Shown: positions 51,099-59,508, counted from the first letter of the stretch. The stretch: DNA of 64,000 bases from DASUKM01 sp036278735 (GCA_036278735.1 DASUKM010000037.1:1-64000); one strand, 5' to 3'. The notes: a model not told the origin generated them from the sequence alone. Numbers and translations: made by a program.

Positions 51099-52004
51099 AT
51101 GGCGCCGACCAACGACAAGACACGACTTCCAGAGATCATCAGACGGCACGAGCAGGACATTCTGGCCGACTGGGTGTCGCTGCAGCTCGCGAGCGCGCTG
51201 ACGCGACGCGACCTGATGAACGAGTCGGAGCTGCGGCGCCAGTCGCACGATTTCCTGTCGGCGTTCGTCACGGCCGCCGAAGCGGGGCTCGGAAACGTGC
51301 ACGCGCCAAGCTGGGCTTCGGTCCGCGAGCTGCTCGCGTCCGTCTCGCGTTCGCGCGCGCTGCAGGGGTTCACGCCGAGGGAGACCGCGCTGTTCGTGCT
51401 CTCGCTCAAGCAGCCGCTGTTCAGCCGGCTGCGTCAGTCGCTGACCGACGCCGGCGCGCTCGCGTCGGAAATCTGGCTCGCGACCGAGGCGATCGACGAA
51501 CTGGCGCTCTTCACGACGGACACGTATCAGAAGGCGCGCGAAGAGGTCATCAACCGTCAGCAGCACGAGCTGCTCGAGCTGTCGACGCCGGTCGTCACGC
51601 TGTGGGACGGGATCCTCGCGCTCCCGCTCATCGGGACGCTCGACAGTGCGCGCACGCAGGTCGTCATGGAGAGCCTGCTCGAGCGCATCGTCCAGAGCGG
51701 GTCGATGATCGCCATCCTCGACATCACCGGCGTCCCGACGGTCGATACGCTGGTCGCGCAGCACCTGCTCAAGACGGTGGCCGCCGCGCGCCTGATGGGG
51801 GCCGACTGCATCATCAGCGGCATCCGGCCGCAGATCGCGCAGACGATCGTGCACCTCGGCGTCGACCTCAACTCCGTGACGACGAAGGCGACGCTCGCCG
51901 ACGCCTTCAAGGTGGCGCTCAAGCGCGTTGGCCTCGCGGTGACGCGCGTCAACGGCGCGGCTCAACCGAGGAACGACGCGCCGGCGGCGCCGCCCGGAAC
52001 GTAG
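51099..52004 (+). CDS. rsbR: RsbR-family stressosome co-antagonist
   Basis: Scaffold/sensor subunit of the stressosome, 301 residues, cytoplasmic. The N-terminal sensory domain (about 1-155) is the helical RsbRD/RsbR_N type (LPEIIRRHEQDILADWV) rather than a haem or LOV domain. The C-terminal STAS domain is about 160-280: LPLIGTLDSARTQVVMESLL, ILDITGVPTVDTLVAQHLL, and SGIRPQIAQTIVHLGVDL. The Thr in VDT (about 217) and in AQT (about 249) sit where RsbT phosphorylates characterised RsbR proteins. It starts at 51099 after GGGGGAGCGAGG and leads a six-gene operon. The three-base gap to rsbS indicates coupling. Confidence 0.93.
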   Translation: MAPTNDKTRLPEIIRRHEQDILADWVSLQLASALTRRDLMNESELRRQSHDFLSAFVTAAEAGLGNVHAPSWASVRELLASVSRSRALQGFTPRETALFVLSLKQPLFSRLRQSLTDAGALASEIWLATEAIDELALFTTDTYQKAREEVINRQQHELLELSTPVVTLWDGILALPLIGTLDSARTQVVMESLLERIVQSGSMIAILDITGVPTVDTLVAQHLLKTVAAARLMGADCIISGIRPQIAQTIVHLGVDLNSVTTKATLADAFKVALKRVGLAVTRVNGAAQPRNDAPAAPPGT

Positions 52005-52007
52005 CGC

Positions 52008-52400
52008 ATGGAGCGCATCCCCATTCTGAAGATGGGCGGGTGCCTGCTGGTGTCCATCCAGGTCGACATGCACGACCAGCTCGCGCTGCAGCTCCAGGAC
52101 GACCTGACGACCCGCATCGCCGACACCGGCGCGCGCGGCGTCCTGATCGACATCTCGGCCCTCGACGTCGTCGACTCGTTCATCGGCCGGGTGCTCGGCA
52201 ACATCGCCGCGATGTCGCGCGTGCTCGACGCCCGGACGGTCGTGGTCGGCATGCGGCCGGCGGTGGCGATCACGCTCGTCGAGCTCGGCGTCTCGTTGGC
52301 CGGCGTGAGGACGGCGCTCGACGTGGAACGCGGGTTCCAGCTCCTCGCCTCGTCGATCGAGGCCTCCGCGCGAGAAGACGACGGTGACGCTGTCCGTTGA
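52008..52400 (+). CDS. rsbS: RsbS stressosome STAS protein
   Basis: Antagonist subunit of the stressosome core, 130 residues, single STAS domain. It sequesters RsbT until its serine is phosphorylated. Seen: IPILKMGGCLLVSIQVDMHD at the N-terminus and LDVVDSFIGRVLG, where Ser 57 matches the phosphorylated Ser of Bacillus RsbS. The family-typical GMRPAVAITLVELG follows (about 90-104). It starts three bases after rsbR and overlaps rsbT by 17 bases. Confidence 0.95.
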   Translation: MERIPILKMGGCLLVSIQVDMHDQLALQLQDDLTTRIADTGARGVLIDISALDVVDSFIGRVLGNIAAMSRVLDARTVVVGMRPAVAITLVELGVSLAGVRTALDVERGFQLLASSIEASAREDDGDAVR

Positions 52401-52785
52401 AACATTGCCGCTGACCGCTCCGAACCACGTCGTCCTCGTCCGCCAGGCGGTCCGGCAGCGGGCGGTCGATATCGGCCTCAGCCTCGTCGACCAGACGAAG
52501 ATCGTGACGGCGGCGAGCGAACTCGGCCGCAATACGCTTCAGCATGGCGGCGGCGGACAGATGATCCTCGAGGTGATCGCCGACGGCGGGCGCAAGGGCA
52601 TCCGGCTGTCGTTCGAGGACGAGGGTCCTGGAATTGCAGACATCACGCTCGCCATGAAAGACGGTTATTCGACGGGCGGGGGTCTCGGCCTCGGATTATC
52701 GGGCGCGAAGCGGCTCTCGAACGAATTTTCCGTCGCGTCGACGCCCGGGAGGGGCACGCGCGTCGTCATCACGCGATGGAAGTAG
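52384..52785 (+). CDS. rsbT: RsbT switch kinase
   Basis: GHKL-type serine/threonine kinase of 133 residues that phosphorylates RsbR and RsbS and is then released to act on a downstream target. N-box ASELGRNTLQHGG (Glu 46, Asn 50), G1 box FEDEGPGIADI, G2 loop YSTGGGLGLGLSGAKRL, final strand GRGTRVVITRW. In Bacillus the released RsbT activates the phosphatase RsbU; no RsbU gene occurs here, so its target is probably one of the downstream proteins. It overlaps rsbS and the next gene (10 bases). Confidence 0.95.
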   Translation: MTLSVETLPLTAPNHVVLVRQAVRQRAVDIGLSLVDQTKIVTAASELGRNTLQHGGGGQMILEVIADGGRKGIRLSFEDEGPGIADITLAMKDGYSTGGGLGLGLSGAKRLSNEFSVASTPGRGTRVVITRWK

Positions 52786-53786
52786 CGGCGAGTCACCGGC
52801 AGATCCTCGTCGCGGAACAGAGCCAGGTGTCGTCCGCGCGGTTTGCGGCGCGCGACGCGGCGGAAGCGGCCGGGTTCGGCGAAACGGACGCCTATCGTGC
52901 GGGCATCGTCGCGACCGAGCTGGCGACGAATCTCGTCCGTCATGCGAGCGGCGGCGAAGTGCTCGTCCGCTGCGCGCGGCGCGTGGCGCCTGGCGAGATC
53001 GAGATCATCTCGATCGACCGCGGACCCGGTGTCGCGGACGTCTCGCAGAGTCTGACGGACGGCCACTCGACGGGCGGAACGTCGGGCACAGGGCTCGGGG
53101 CGGTGCGGCGGCTCTCGGACGGCTTCGACATCTATTCCGAGCCTGGCCGCGGCACGGCCGTTCTATCGAGGCTGCGTGCGGATCGCGCGACGTCTGCTCC
53201 GCGCGGCATGCACATCGCCGGCGTGTCGGTCGCCAAGTCCGGGGAAGAGGTCTGCGGCGACGCCTGGCAGACGGCATCGCACCCCGACGGCGTGCTGATT
53301 GCCGTCATCGACGGCCTCGGGCACGGGCTGTTCGCGCACGAAGCGGCGGTCGCGGCGATCGCGGCCATCGACGTGCGCCGCGACGGCGGCGTCGCGGAAC
53401 GGCTGCAGGAGATCCACGAGGGGCTGCGCGCCACGCGCGGCGCGGCCGGGGCGGTGGCGGACATACGACCGCGGCAGGGCATCGTGAACTTCGCCGGCAT
53501 CGGCAACATTTCGGGCACGCTGTTCGGCGCGCGCGGCCAGCGCCACGTCGTGTCGCTGAACGGCACGCTGGGGCACGAGGCGCGGCAGTTTCGTGAGTAC
53601 TCGTATCCCTGGGAACCGACGGATGTCGTGGTGCTCTACTCAGACGGCCTCACGTCGCACTGGACGCTCGACGATCGGCGCGGGCTCCGCCAGCACGATC
53701 CGGCGCTGGTCGCGGCGGTGCTCTATCGCGACTTCAGCCGCCAGCGCGACGACGTAACGGTGGTGGTGGGCAAGGAGACCGCATGA
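52776..53786 (+). CDS. Fusion of an RsbT/RsbW-like ATPase domain with an RsbX-like PP2C phosphatase
   Basis: 336 residues. Residues about 1-135 form a complete GHKL ATPase domain (ATELATNLVRHASGG, IDRGPGVADV, GTSGTGLGAVRRLSDG). Residues about 145-336 form a SpoIIE/PP2C-type phosphatase with metal Asp residues in EEVCGDAW, AVIDGLGHGLF and VVLYSDGLTSHW. The phosphatase half matches RsbX, which resets the stressosome by dephosphorylating RsbR/RsbS. The fused kinase half is an unusual addition and would put opposing kinase and phosphatase activities in one chain. It overlaps rsbT by 10 bases and the next kinase by 4. Confidence 0.9.
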   Translation: MEVAASHRQILVAEQSQVSSARFAARDAAEAAGFGETDAYRAGIVATELATNLVRHASGGEVLVRCARRVAPGEIEIISIDRGPGVADVSQSLTDGHSTGGTSGTGLGAVRRLSDGFDIYSEPGRGTAVLSRLRADRATSAPRGMHIAGVSVAKSGEEVCGDAWQTASHPDGVLIAVIDGLGHGLFAHEAAVAAIAAIDVRRDGGVAERLQEIHEGLRATRGAAGAVADIRPRQGIVNFAGIGNISGTLFGARGQRHVVSLNGTLGHEARQFREYSYPWEPTDVVVLYSDGLTSHWTLDDRRGLRQHDPALVAAVLYRDFSRQRDDVTVVVGKETA

Positions 53787-55879
53787 GCGAGCGGCTGCTG
53801 TCGGTTTCGCTCCGGCGCGAGCACGACGTCGTCGCGGCGCGCCGCCGCGCGCGGCAGGTCGCGGCCGCGCTCGGCTTCGACGTCCACGAACAGACGCGCA
53901 TCGCCACGGCGGTCTCGGAGCTGGCGCGCAACGCGGTCCAGTACGCCGGAGGGGGCACCGTCGAGTACTCCCTCGAAGGGGCGCTCGCGCCGCAGCTCCT
54001 GACGATCGCGATCGCCGACGCGGGCGGTGGCATTTCGAACGTCGACGCCGTGCTGTCGGGACGCTACCGATCCTCCACGGGGATGGGGGTGGGCGTCGTC
54101 GGCGCACGACGGCTCATGGACGCCTTCGACCTCCGGTCCGGCCCCGACGGCACCCGCGTCGTCATCAAGAAGATTCTGCCGCCGCGCGCGCCCTTCGTGA
54201 AGCCCGCGCAGCTCAGCGCGATCGCGCAGACGCTCCTGTCCGAACCGGCCGCCGGGCCGATCGACGAAGTGCAGCAGCAGAACCGCGAGCTCGTCGCGAC
54301 GCTCGAGGCGCTCCAGCAGCGGCAGGAGGAGCTGGAGCGGGTCAACCGGGAGCTCGAAGACACCAACCGGGGCGTCGTCGCGCTGTACGCCGAGCTGGAG
54401 GAGCGGGCCGATCATCTCCGGCGGGCCGACGACCTCAAAACGCGCTTCCTGTCGAATATGACGCACGAGTTCCGGACGCCCGTGAACTCGATCCTCGCGC
54501 TCACGAACCTCCTCGCCGACAGGCTCGGCGCGACGTCGGACCAGAAGGACGAGCTGTTCTACATCCGCAAGTCCGCGCAGCAGCTCGCCGACATCGTCGA
54601 CGACCTGCTCGATATCGCGAAGGTCGAAGCCGGCAAGATCGAGGTCAGGCCCGCACCGTTCGAGGTCGCGGCGCTGTTCGGCGCGCTGCGCGGGATGCTC
54701 CGTCCGCTGCTTGCGACCTCGTCGCTTTCGCTCGTGTTCGAGGAACCAGAGGACCTGCCGCCAATTCTCTCCGACGAGAGCAAGCTCTCGCAGATTCTCC
54801 GCAACTTCATCTCGAATGCGTTGAAGTACACCGAGCGGGGCGAGGTGCGCGTGTCGGCCCGGCTCACGCCCGAGCGCGACTACGTCGAGTTCGCGGTGGC
54901 GGACACCGGCATCGGCATTCCGGAAGCGGACCTCACGCGCGTGTTCGACGAGTTCGTGCAGATTGAGAATCCGCTGCAGAAGCGCGTGAAGGGGACCGGG
55001 CTCGGGCTGCCGCTCTCGAAGCGGCTCGCCGAATTGCTCGGGGGATCCGTGTGGGTGGTGAGCGAGCACGGCGTGGGATCCACGTTCACCGTGCGGATTC
55101 CGCTCGCGTATCGTTCCGCCAACGCCGGCGTCGGTACCGTCGAGGCGGGGCGTCTCGCCCTCCTCGTCGTGGAAGACGACGACGAGGACCTCCTGCTCTA
55201 CGAGCGCGCGCTCTCGGGCACGCGCTTTCAGATCGTGCCCGCCCGCACCGTCGCGGCGGCGGCCGCCGCCGTCGAGATGATGCGGCCCGCCGCGATCATG
55301 CTCGACATCCGGCTGCACGGGCAGGACTCGTGGGAACTGCTCGCACGCCTCAAGCGGGAGCCGCGGACGTCGTCGATCCCGATCGTCGTCGTCTCGACGT
55401 ACGACGATCGCCGCAAGGCGCTGGCGCTCGGGGCGGACGCCTGCGCGGTGAAGCCGCTCGACCGCAAGTGGCTGTTGGAGACGCTTGGGTCGCTCGTCCC
55501 GTCCGAGGATCCGCTCCGGGTCCTCACGGTGGACGACGAGGAGACCTGCCGCTATATAGTACGGGAGATGCTGAACGATGCCCGCTACCGGGTGGCCGAG
55601 GCCGGCACCGGGCGCGACGGGCTTCGGCTCGTCCGCGAGCTGCAGCCGGACGTCGTGCTGCTCGACCTGCGGCTGACGGACATGACCGGGTTCGACGTCT
55701 GCGATCGGCTGCGCGAAGATCCCCGGACCGCGCGCGTCCCGGTGATCCTCGTCACCGCGCAGCAGATGTCCGACGACGAGCGGCGGCGCGTCGGGCAGGG
55801 CCTGGCGGTGCTCTCGAAGGCGGAGCTCACGCGCGACGTCCTGCGCGACGCCATCCAGGACGCGGTGGCGCGCCCATGA
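53783..55879 (+). CDS. Hybrid histidine kinase with extra N-terminal RsbT/RsbW-like ATPase domain and two receivers
   Basis: 698 residues, no membrane segment. Order: GHKL ATPase domain like RsbT (about 1-132; SELARNAVQYAGGG, ADAGGGI, STGMGVGVVGARR); coiled coil (about 160-220); HisKA with His 228 in NMTHEFRTPVNSI; HATPase about 330-440 (NFISNALKYTE, DTGIGIPEADL, GTGLGLPLSKR); receiver 1 about 457-572 (Asp 508 in IMLDIRLHG); receiver 2 about 578-695 (Asp 628 in LLDLRLTDM). Two ATPase domains in one kinase is unusual. The start ATG overlaps the phosphatase stop (ATGA). It is likely a direct output of the stressosome. Confidence 0.92.
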   Translation: MSERLLSVSLRREHDVVAARRRARQVAAALGFDVHEQTRIATAVSELARNAVQYAGGGTVEYSLEGALAPQLLTIAIADAGGGISNVDAVLSGRYRSSTGMGVGVVGARRLMDAFDLRSGPDGTRVVIKKILPPRAPFVKPAQLSAIAQTLLSEPAAGPIDEVQQQNRELVATLEALQQRQEELERVNRELEDTNRGVVALYAELEERADHLRRADDLKTRFLSNMTHEFRTPVNSILALTNLLADRLGATSDQKDELFYIRKSAQQLADIVDDLLDIAKVEAGKIEVRPAPFEVAALFGALRGMLRPLLATSSLSLVFEEPEDLPPILSDESKLSQILRNFISNALKYTERGEVRVSARLTPERDYVEFAVADTGIGIPEADLTRVFDEFVQIENPLQKRVKGTGLGLPLSKRLAELLGGSVWVVSEHGVGSTFTVRIPLAYRSANAGVGTVEAGRLALLVVEDDDEDLLLYERALSGTRFQIVPARTVAAAAAAVEMMRPAAIMLDIRLHGQDSWELLARLKREPRTSSIPIVVVSTYDDRRKALALGADACAVKPLDRKWLLETLGSLVPSEDPLRVLTVDDEETCRYIVREMLNDARYRVAEAGTGRDGLRLVRELQPDVVLLDLRLTDMTGFDVCDRLREDPRTARVPVILVTAQQMSDDERRRVGQGLAVLSKAELTRDVLRDAIQDAVARP

Positions 55880-57306
55880 CGATGGCCGCCGACGTGATCC
55901 TCGTCGTCGACGACGACGACGCGGCGCGGTTCGTCAAGGTGCAGACGCTTCGGCGCGCCGGTTTCACCGTCTACGAGACGGCCACCGGCACGGAGGGGCT
56001 CGCGCTCATCGAGCGCCAGCGGCCCGTCGTGGTCGTGCTCGACATCAACCTGCCGGACGTCAGCGGCATCGACATCACGCGGCGCCTGCGCGCGGCGGAA
56101 CAGGGGCCCCCGACGCTGCAGATCCTGCAGATGTCCAGCACCGCCGTCCAGACCGCCGACCGCGTGCGCGGCCTCGATCAGGGGGCGGACGTCTACCTGA
56201 CCGAGCCGGTCGACGGCGCGGTGCTCGTCGCGACCGTGCACTCGCTGCTGCGCGTGCGGCGCGCGGAGGAGGCGATGGCCGCGGCGCTCGAGAGCGAGCA
56301 ACGGGCCCGCGGCATCGCCGAAGAAGCGAGCCGCATGAAGGACGACTTCCTCGCGACGCTCTCGCACGAGCTGCGGACGCCGCTCAACGCGCTCATGGGG
56401 TGGGTGTGGCAGCTCCAGCACACGCCGCTCAACGAGCAGGCGCGCGCGCGGGCGCTCGAGAGCCTCGATCGCAATGCCCGGGCGCAGGCGCAGTTGATCA
56501 ACGACCTGCTCGACGTCACGCGCATTTCCAAGGGCAAGCTGCACCTGGAAATGCGGGTCGTCGACCTGAAGCAGGTCGTCGAGACGGCGTGCGAGATGAT
56601 CGGCGACTCGGCGCGCGCGAAGGGCATCGAGGTCGCGACGGACGCCGCGCCGACCTTCGTCGCCGGCGACGAGGGGCGGCTGCTGCAGATCGCGACCAAC
56701 CTCCTCACCAACGCCGTGCAGTTCACCCCGTCCGGCGGCCGCATCACGGTGAGCGTCGGCGGCGACGACGAGCAGGCGGTGCTGTCGGTGCAGGACACGG
56801 GCGCGGGCATCGACCCGAAGCTGCTGCCGCACATCTTCGATTCGTTCCGTCAGGGCGAAGGGCACTTGAGCCGCCGGCACGGCGGCCTCGGGCTCGGCCT
56901 CGCCGTCGTCCGGCAGCTCGTCGAGTTGCACGGCGGGACGACGGAGGTGCAGAGCGAGGGGACGGGCCGCGGCGCGACCTTCATTGTCCGGCTGCCGCGC
57001 GAAACCGTGCTGCCCGCAGGCGCCAGCGATGCGCCGCTGCTCGCCGATCTCGGCATTCTCGTCGTCGCCGATCCCGAGATGGATGTCGAGGCGTTGAAAG
57101 AGTCGCTCGAAGCCTCCGGCGCGCGCGTCGCCGTCGCGCCGCCGCAGGCCCCCGCACCCGATTCGGACGTCGTCCTCAGGCGGTCCGAAGGGGAGCTGAC
57201 GATGCAACTGGCCGCTGTCTCGCCAGCCGAGGCGTTGCCGGAGTCCATCGAGCCCGCCGATCTCGTCCGCCGCATCGCCAGGCTGGTGGCGCAGGGGTCG
57301 GTGTAG
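55876..57306 (+). CDS. Hybrid histidine kinase with N-terminal receiver
   Basis: 476 residues, soluble. Receiver about 6-125 with acidic cluster VVDDDDAARF and Asp 56 in VVLDINLPDVSG; the usual Lys position reads YLTEPVD (Glu), which many receivers of this layout share as far as I recall. A coiled linker leads to HisKA (His 163 in TLSHELRTPLNAL) and HATPase about 210-385 (NLLTNAVQFTP, DTGAGIDPKLL, GGLGLGLAVVRQLVE). The last ~85 residues look like a truncated, degenerate receiver (LLADLGILVVADPEMDV) lacking its phosphorylation Asp region. The ATG overlaps the previous stop (ATGA). It ends the stressosome operon; a hairpin follows. Confidence 0.92.
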   Translation: MTMAADVILVVDDDDAARFVKVQTLRRAGFTVYETATGTEGLALIERQRPVVVVLDINLPDVSGIDITRRLRAAEQGPPTLQILQMSSTAVQTADRVRGLDQGADVYLTEPVDGAVLVATVHSLLRVRRAEEAMAAALESEQRARGIAEEASRMKDDFLATLSHELRTPLNALMGWVWQLQHTPLNEQARARALESLDRNARAQAQLINDLLDVTRISKGKLHLEMRVVDLKQVVETACEMIGDSARAKGIEVATDAAPTFVAGDEGRLLQIATNLLTNAVQFTPSGGRITVSVGGDDEQAVLSVQDTGAGIDPKLLPHIFDSFRQGEGHLSRRHGGLGLGLAVVRQLVELHGGTTEVQSEGTGRGATFIVRLPRETVLPAGASDAPLLADLGILVVADPEMDVEALKESLEASGARVAVAPPQAPAPDSDVVLRRSEGELTMQLAAVSPAEALPESIEPADLVRRIARLVAQGSV

Positions 57307-57308
57307 GG

Positions 57309-57336
57309 GTGGTCGATTCGGGGGCGCCCCGACCAC
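57309..57336 (+). terminator. Hairpin after the stressosome operon
   Basis: Arms GTGGTCG / CGACCAC with an internal GGGGCGCCCC palindrome, starting three bases after the last stop codon. There is no T-run, but the position at the end of a six-gene operon supports termination. Confidence 0.5.
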
Positions 57337-57488
57337 TTCACTCGAAAATCTCCACAACACGCAACAACGATCGCGAGTTAGCTGAACCGTCGGCAGTACT
57401 CGCGATCTGCCCCTTGGCGCGCAGGAGGCCGGTGGCGTGCGCGGCGGAGCCAAGTCAAAAACGGACGTCGATAGCCATATTTTATGTC

Positions 57489-57494
57489 TATAAT
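57489..57494 (+). promoter_or_regulatory. -10 element of the toxin-antitoxin pair, possible leaderless start
   Basis: TATAAT in an A+T-rich patch (57471-57500), only six bases before the antitoxin ATG at 57501. Transcription would begin at or beside the ATG, giving a leaderless or near-leaderless mRNA. No Shine-Dalgarno is visible. Confidence 0.5.
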
Positions 57495-57500
57495 AATCAG

Positions 57501-57743
57501 ATGAAGGTCAGCGTCGCCGAAGCCAAGAACCAGCTGCCAAAGTTGATCAAAGCCGTCGAGGACGGCACGTCCGTCACGATCTGTCGGCACGGCACGCCTG
57601 TGGTGGATATCGTTCGAACGTCAAAGGCACACCCCGAGAAGCCGAAGTTCGGAACGTTGAAGGGCCGGGTGAAAGTGCTCGATTCCGACTGGTGGAAGCC
57701 GATGACCGACGACGATGTCGAGGCGCTGCTCGACGGCCGCTGA
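57501..57743 (+). CDS. Type II antitoxin, Phd/YefM family
   Basis: 80 residues. The N-terminal Phd/YefM DNA-binding fold is clear: MKVSVAEAKNQLPKLIKAVE, SVTICRHGTPVVDIV. The C-terminal toxin-neutralising tail (about 50-80; DSDWWKPMTDDDVEALLDGR) is acidic and probably disordered until bound to the toxin. It ends three bases before the toxin gene. Such antitoxins usually bind their own promoter, here the A+T-rich patch just upstream. The local A+T content differs from the surrounding DNA, a mild sign of transfer. Confidence 0.92.
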   Translation: MKVSVAEAKNQLPKLIKAVEDGTSVTICRHGTPVVDIVRTSKAHPEKPKFGTLKGRVKVLDSDWWKPMTDDDVEALLDGR

Positions 57744-57746
57744 CGC

Positions 57747-58127
57747 ATGCGGCTGATCCTGGACACGGTCACGTTCATCTGGGCCGTCAGCGCGCCGGAA
57801 CGTCTCTCCCGCGCCGCGGCCTCCGCGCTCCGGAAGAGCACCACCGTGCGGGAGGTCAGCGTCGTGTCTCTCGTCGAGATCGCGGTCAACCAGACCCGCG
57901 GCAAGCTCACCTTCGGCAAGGCCGACGTCATGGCGGGCATCGAGGATCTTCAGTTGCGGATCCTCCCATATTCGGCGCAGCACGCCTTTCGCCTGTTCGA
58001 TGTGCCCACGCATCACGCGGATCCGTTCGATCGACAGATCATCGCCCAGGCGCTCGCCGAAGATCTCGCGGTCGTGACACCGGACGACGTCTTCCGCCTC
58101 TACAACGGGCTGAAGGTCGTGTGGTGA
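57747..58127 (+). CDS. vapC: PIN-domain ribonuclease toxin (VapC family)
   Basis: 126 residues, single PIN domain. Acidic metal-binding residues: Asp 6 in RLILDTVTFIW, Glu near 44 in SVVSLVEIAV, Asp near 92 and 96 in HHADPFDRQIIAQA, and Asp near 113 in VVTPDDVF. It would cleave RNA (tRNA or rRNA in studied members) when freed from the antitoxin. Length and motifs are complete, so it is likely functional. It is paired with the Phd-type antitoxin, a common combination for this PIN subgroup. Confidence 0.93.
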   Translation: MRLILDTVTFIWAVSAPERLSRAAASALRKSTTVREVSVVSLVEIAVNQTRGKLTFGKADVMAGIEDLQLRILPYSAQHAFRLFDVPTHHADPFDRQIIAQALAEDLAVVTPDDVFRLYNGLKVVW

Positions 58128-58136
58128 GGGCACCTG

Positions 58137-58223
58137 CAGGGCGCGCGTCTGTGCATGCTGCCGGGCGAGCTCTCGAAGTCCTGCCATCTCTACCCGATGC
58201 AGTTCCGCGCGTTCGTACTGTAA
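58137..58223 (+). pseudogene. Possible gene remnant after the toxin gene
   Basis: A short open stretch without start codon reads LPGELSKSCHLYPMQFRAF and then stops at TAA. It looks like the tail of a protein, but I do not recognise it and 29 codons can be chance. The rest of 58128-58354 shows nothing. Confidence 0.2.
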
Positions 58224-58354
58224 GCGATCCGCGTGTTGGTCAATCGCGAGAGTCACAATGCGACTCGCACGACCCCAATGTAGACGTCTCGTGCCCGTCG
58301 ACGCGCATGCGTGGCGCAGGACGTGATCTGGATCCTGACGCGCTGACCTAGCGG

Positions 58355-59434
58355 CTACTTCACGGCCGGCGCCGCCGGGCAGGCGGCAAGGGTCCCGGAG
58401 GCGAGGCAATATCGGTCGAGGTCGTCCGGCGCGAACACCGATCCGGAAAAGCGCTTCTTGACGCCTGCGACGTAGGCCGCCTGGTCGGCCTTGTCGTCCG
58501 GATCGTAGTGGTGGAGCACCACGGCCTTCACGTGCGCCTTCCGCGCGAGCTGTCCGACGTCGCTCGTATTGAGATGCTCCGAGACGAAGTGCGCATGGAA
58601 GTCGCGCGCCCGGGCTGCCGGCCAGTGATTCCGTTTGACCATTCCGTCGATGAACCGCTTCAAATCGTCCTCGCCGCGCGTCGAGGATTCGGCCACCAGC
58701 ACGTCGGCCCCTTCCGCGAGACGTGCGACGGCGTCGCTCGGGCCGGTATCGCCGGTGAACACGACGACGCCGTCGGGAGTCTCGATCCGGTAGGCATAGG
58801 ACTCGAGTCGCCGGCGATCGCGCGGCGGCATCAGCGCGTAGTGCGAATTTCCCGCCGCGACGACCCGGATCTTGTCGTCCTGGTAGATCACGCCGTCACG
58901 TGCGACTTCGTGCGCGACGAAGGGGCTCGCCAGCTGGCCGCGGGCCGTCCGGTAGTCCGACGGATTCTCGGCGGCGAACGGGCGCACGGAAACGGCGATG
59001 AACCGAAACGCCGCGTCCACCAGTTCCTTCGTGTCCGGCGGCCCGTAGACGGCGATCCGTTCGGGAGACCTTCTCTGGCTCAGCACGAAAAAGTCGTTCC
59101 CCATCACCTCGGCGAGACCCAGGTCGTGGTCCGAATGCAGGTGCGTGAGGAACACCGTCCGGACCGCTGTCGAGTCGATCCCCGCCTCCAGCATCCGGTG
59201 CAACGTCCCGATGCCGCAGTCGATCAGATATTCGCGGCCAGCGACGATCAGCAGCGTCGACGGCTTGGACCGGGCCGCGTGCAGGAGGGGTCCGCCGGAC
59301 GTGCCGAGGAAGAGGAGTTGAGTGCCCCCATTCGCGCCTGCGGCGGCAGCCCTTTGAGCCGCAGCCGGAGTCGACAGGCACCACGCGAACGCGCTCGAGA
59401 GCAGTGCGCAACGGATGGCCGTGCGTGTGACCAT
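58355..59434 (-). CDS. Exported metallo-beta-lactamase-fold hydrolase
   Basis: 359 residues from ATG 59434, with signal peptide (to TPAAAQ, about 26). MBL fold with FLGTSGGP (start of fold, RNase Z/arylsulfatase-like), metal motif VFLTHLHSDHDLGLAEV (HxHxDH), VVAAGNSHYALM (His), VVFTGDTGPSDAV (Asp), AESSTRGED and HFVSEHLNTSD, VVLHHYDPDD (final His). The arrangement is of the RNase Z-like ElaC/arylsulfatase branch, but export rules out tRNA processing. The likely reaction is hydrolysis of an ester, phosphodiester or lactone. It is divergent from the DUF3072 gene. Confidence 0.9.
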   Translation of the reverse strand: MVTRTAIRCALLSSAFAWCLSTPAAAQRAAAAGANGGTQLLFLGTSGGPLLHAARSKPSTLLIVAGREYLIDCGIGTLHRMLEAGIDSTAVRTVFLTHLHSDHDLGLAEVMGNDFFVLSQRRSPERIAVYGPPDTKELVDAAFRFIAVSVRPFAAENPSDYRTARGQLASPFVAHEVARDGVIYQDDKIRVVAAGNSHYALMPPRDRRRLESYAYRIETPDGVVVFTGDTGPSDAVARLAEGADVLVAESSTRGEDDLKRFIDGMVKRNHWPAARARDFHAHFVSEHLNTSDVGQLARKAHVKAVVLHHYDPDDKADQAAYVAGVKKRFSGSVFAPDDLDRYCLASGTLAACPAAPAVK

Positions 59435-59508
59435 GCCGGCATTGTAATCGGGCGCGACCACAACTTCACGCGCGCCCTTTGGCGTGACTTTTGCGATTCA
59501 TTCGCCCC

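Noticed and set aside
55876..56250. Glu in place of the conserved receiver Lys (YLTEPVD) as a sign of an inactive receiver
   Set aside because: As far as I recall, this variant is common in receivers that precede histidine kinases, so I do not treat it as degeneration.
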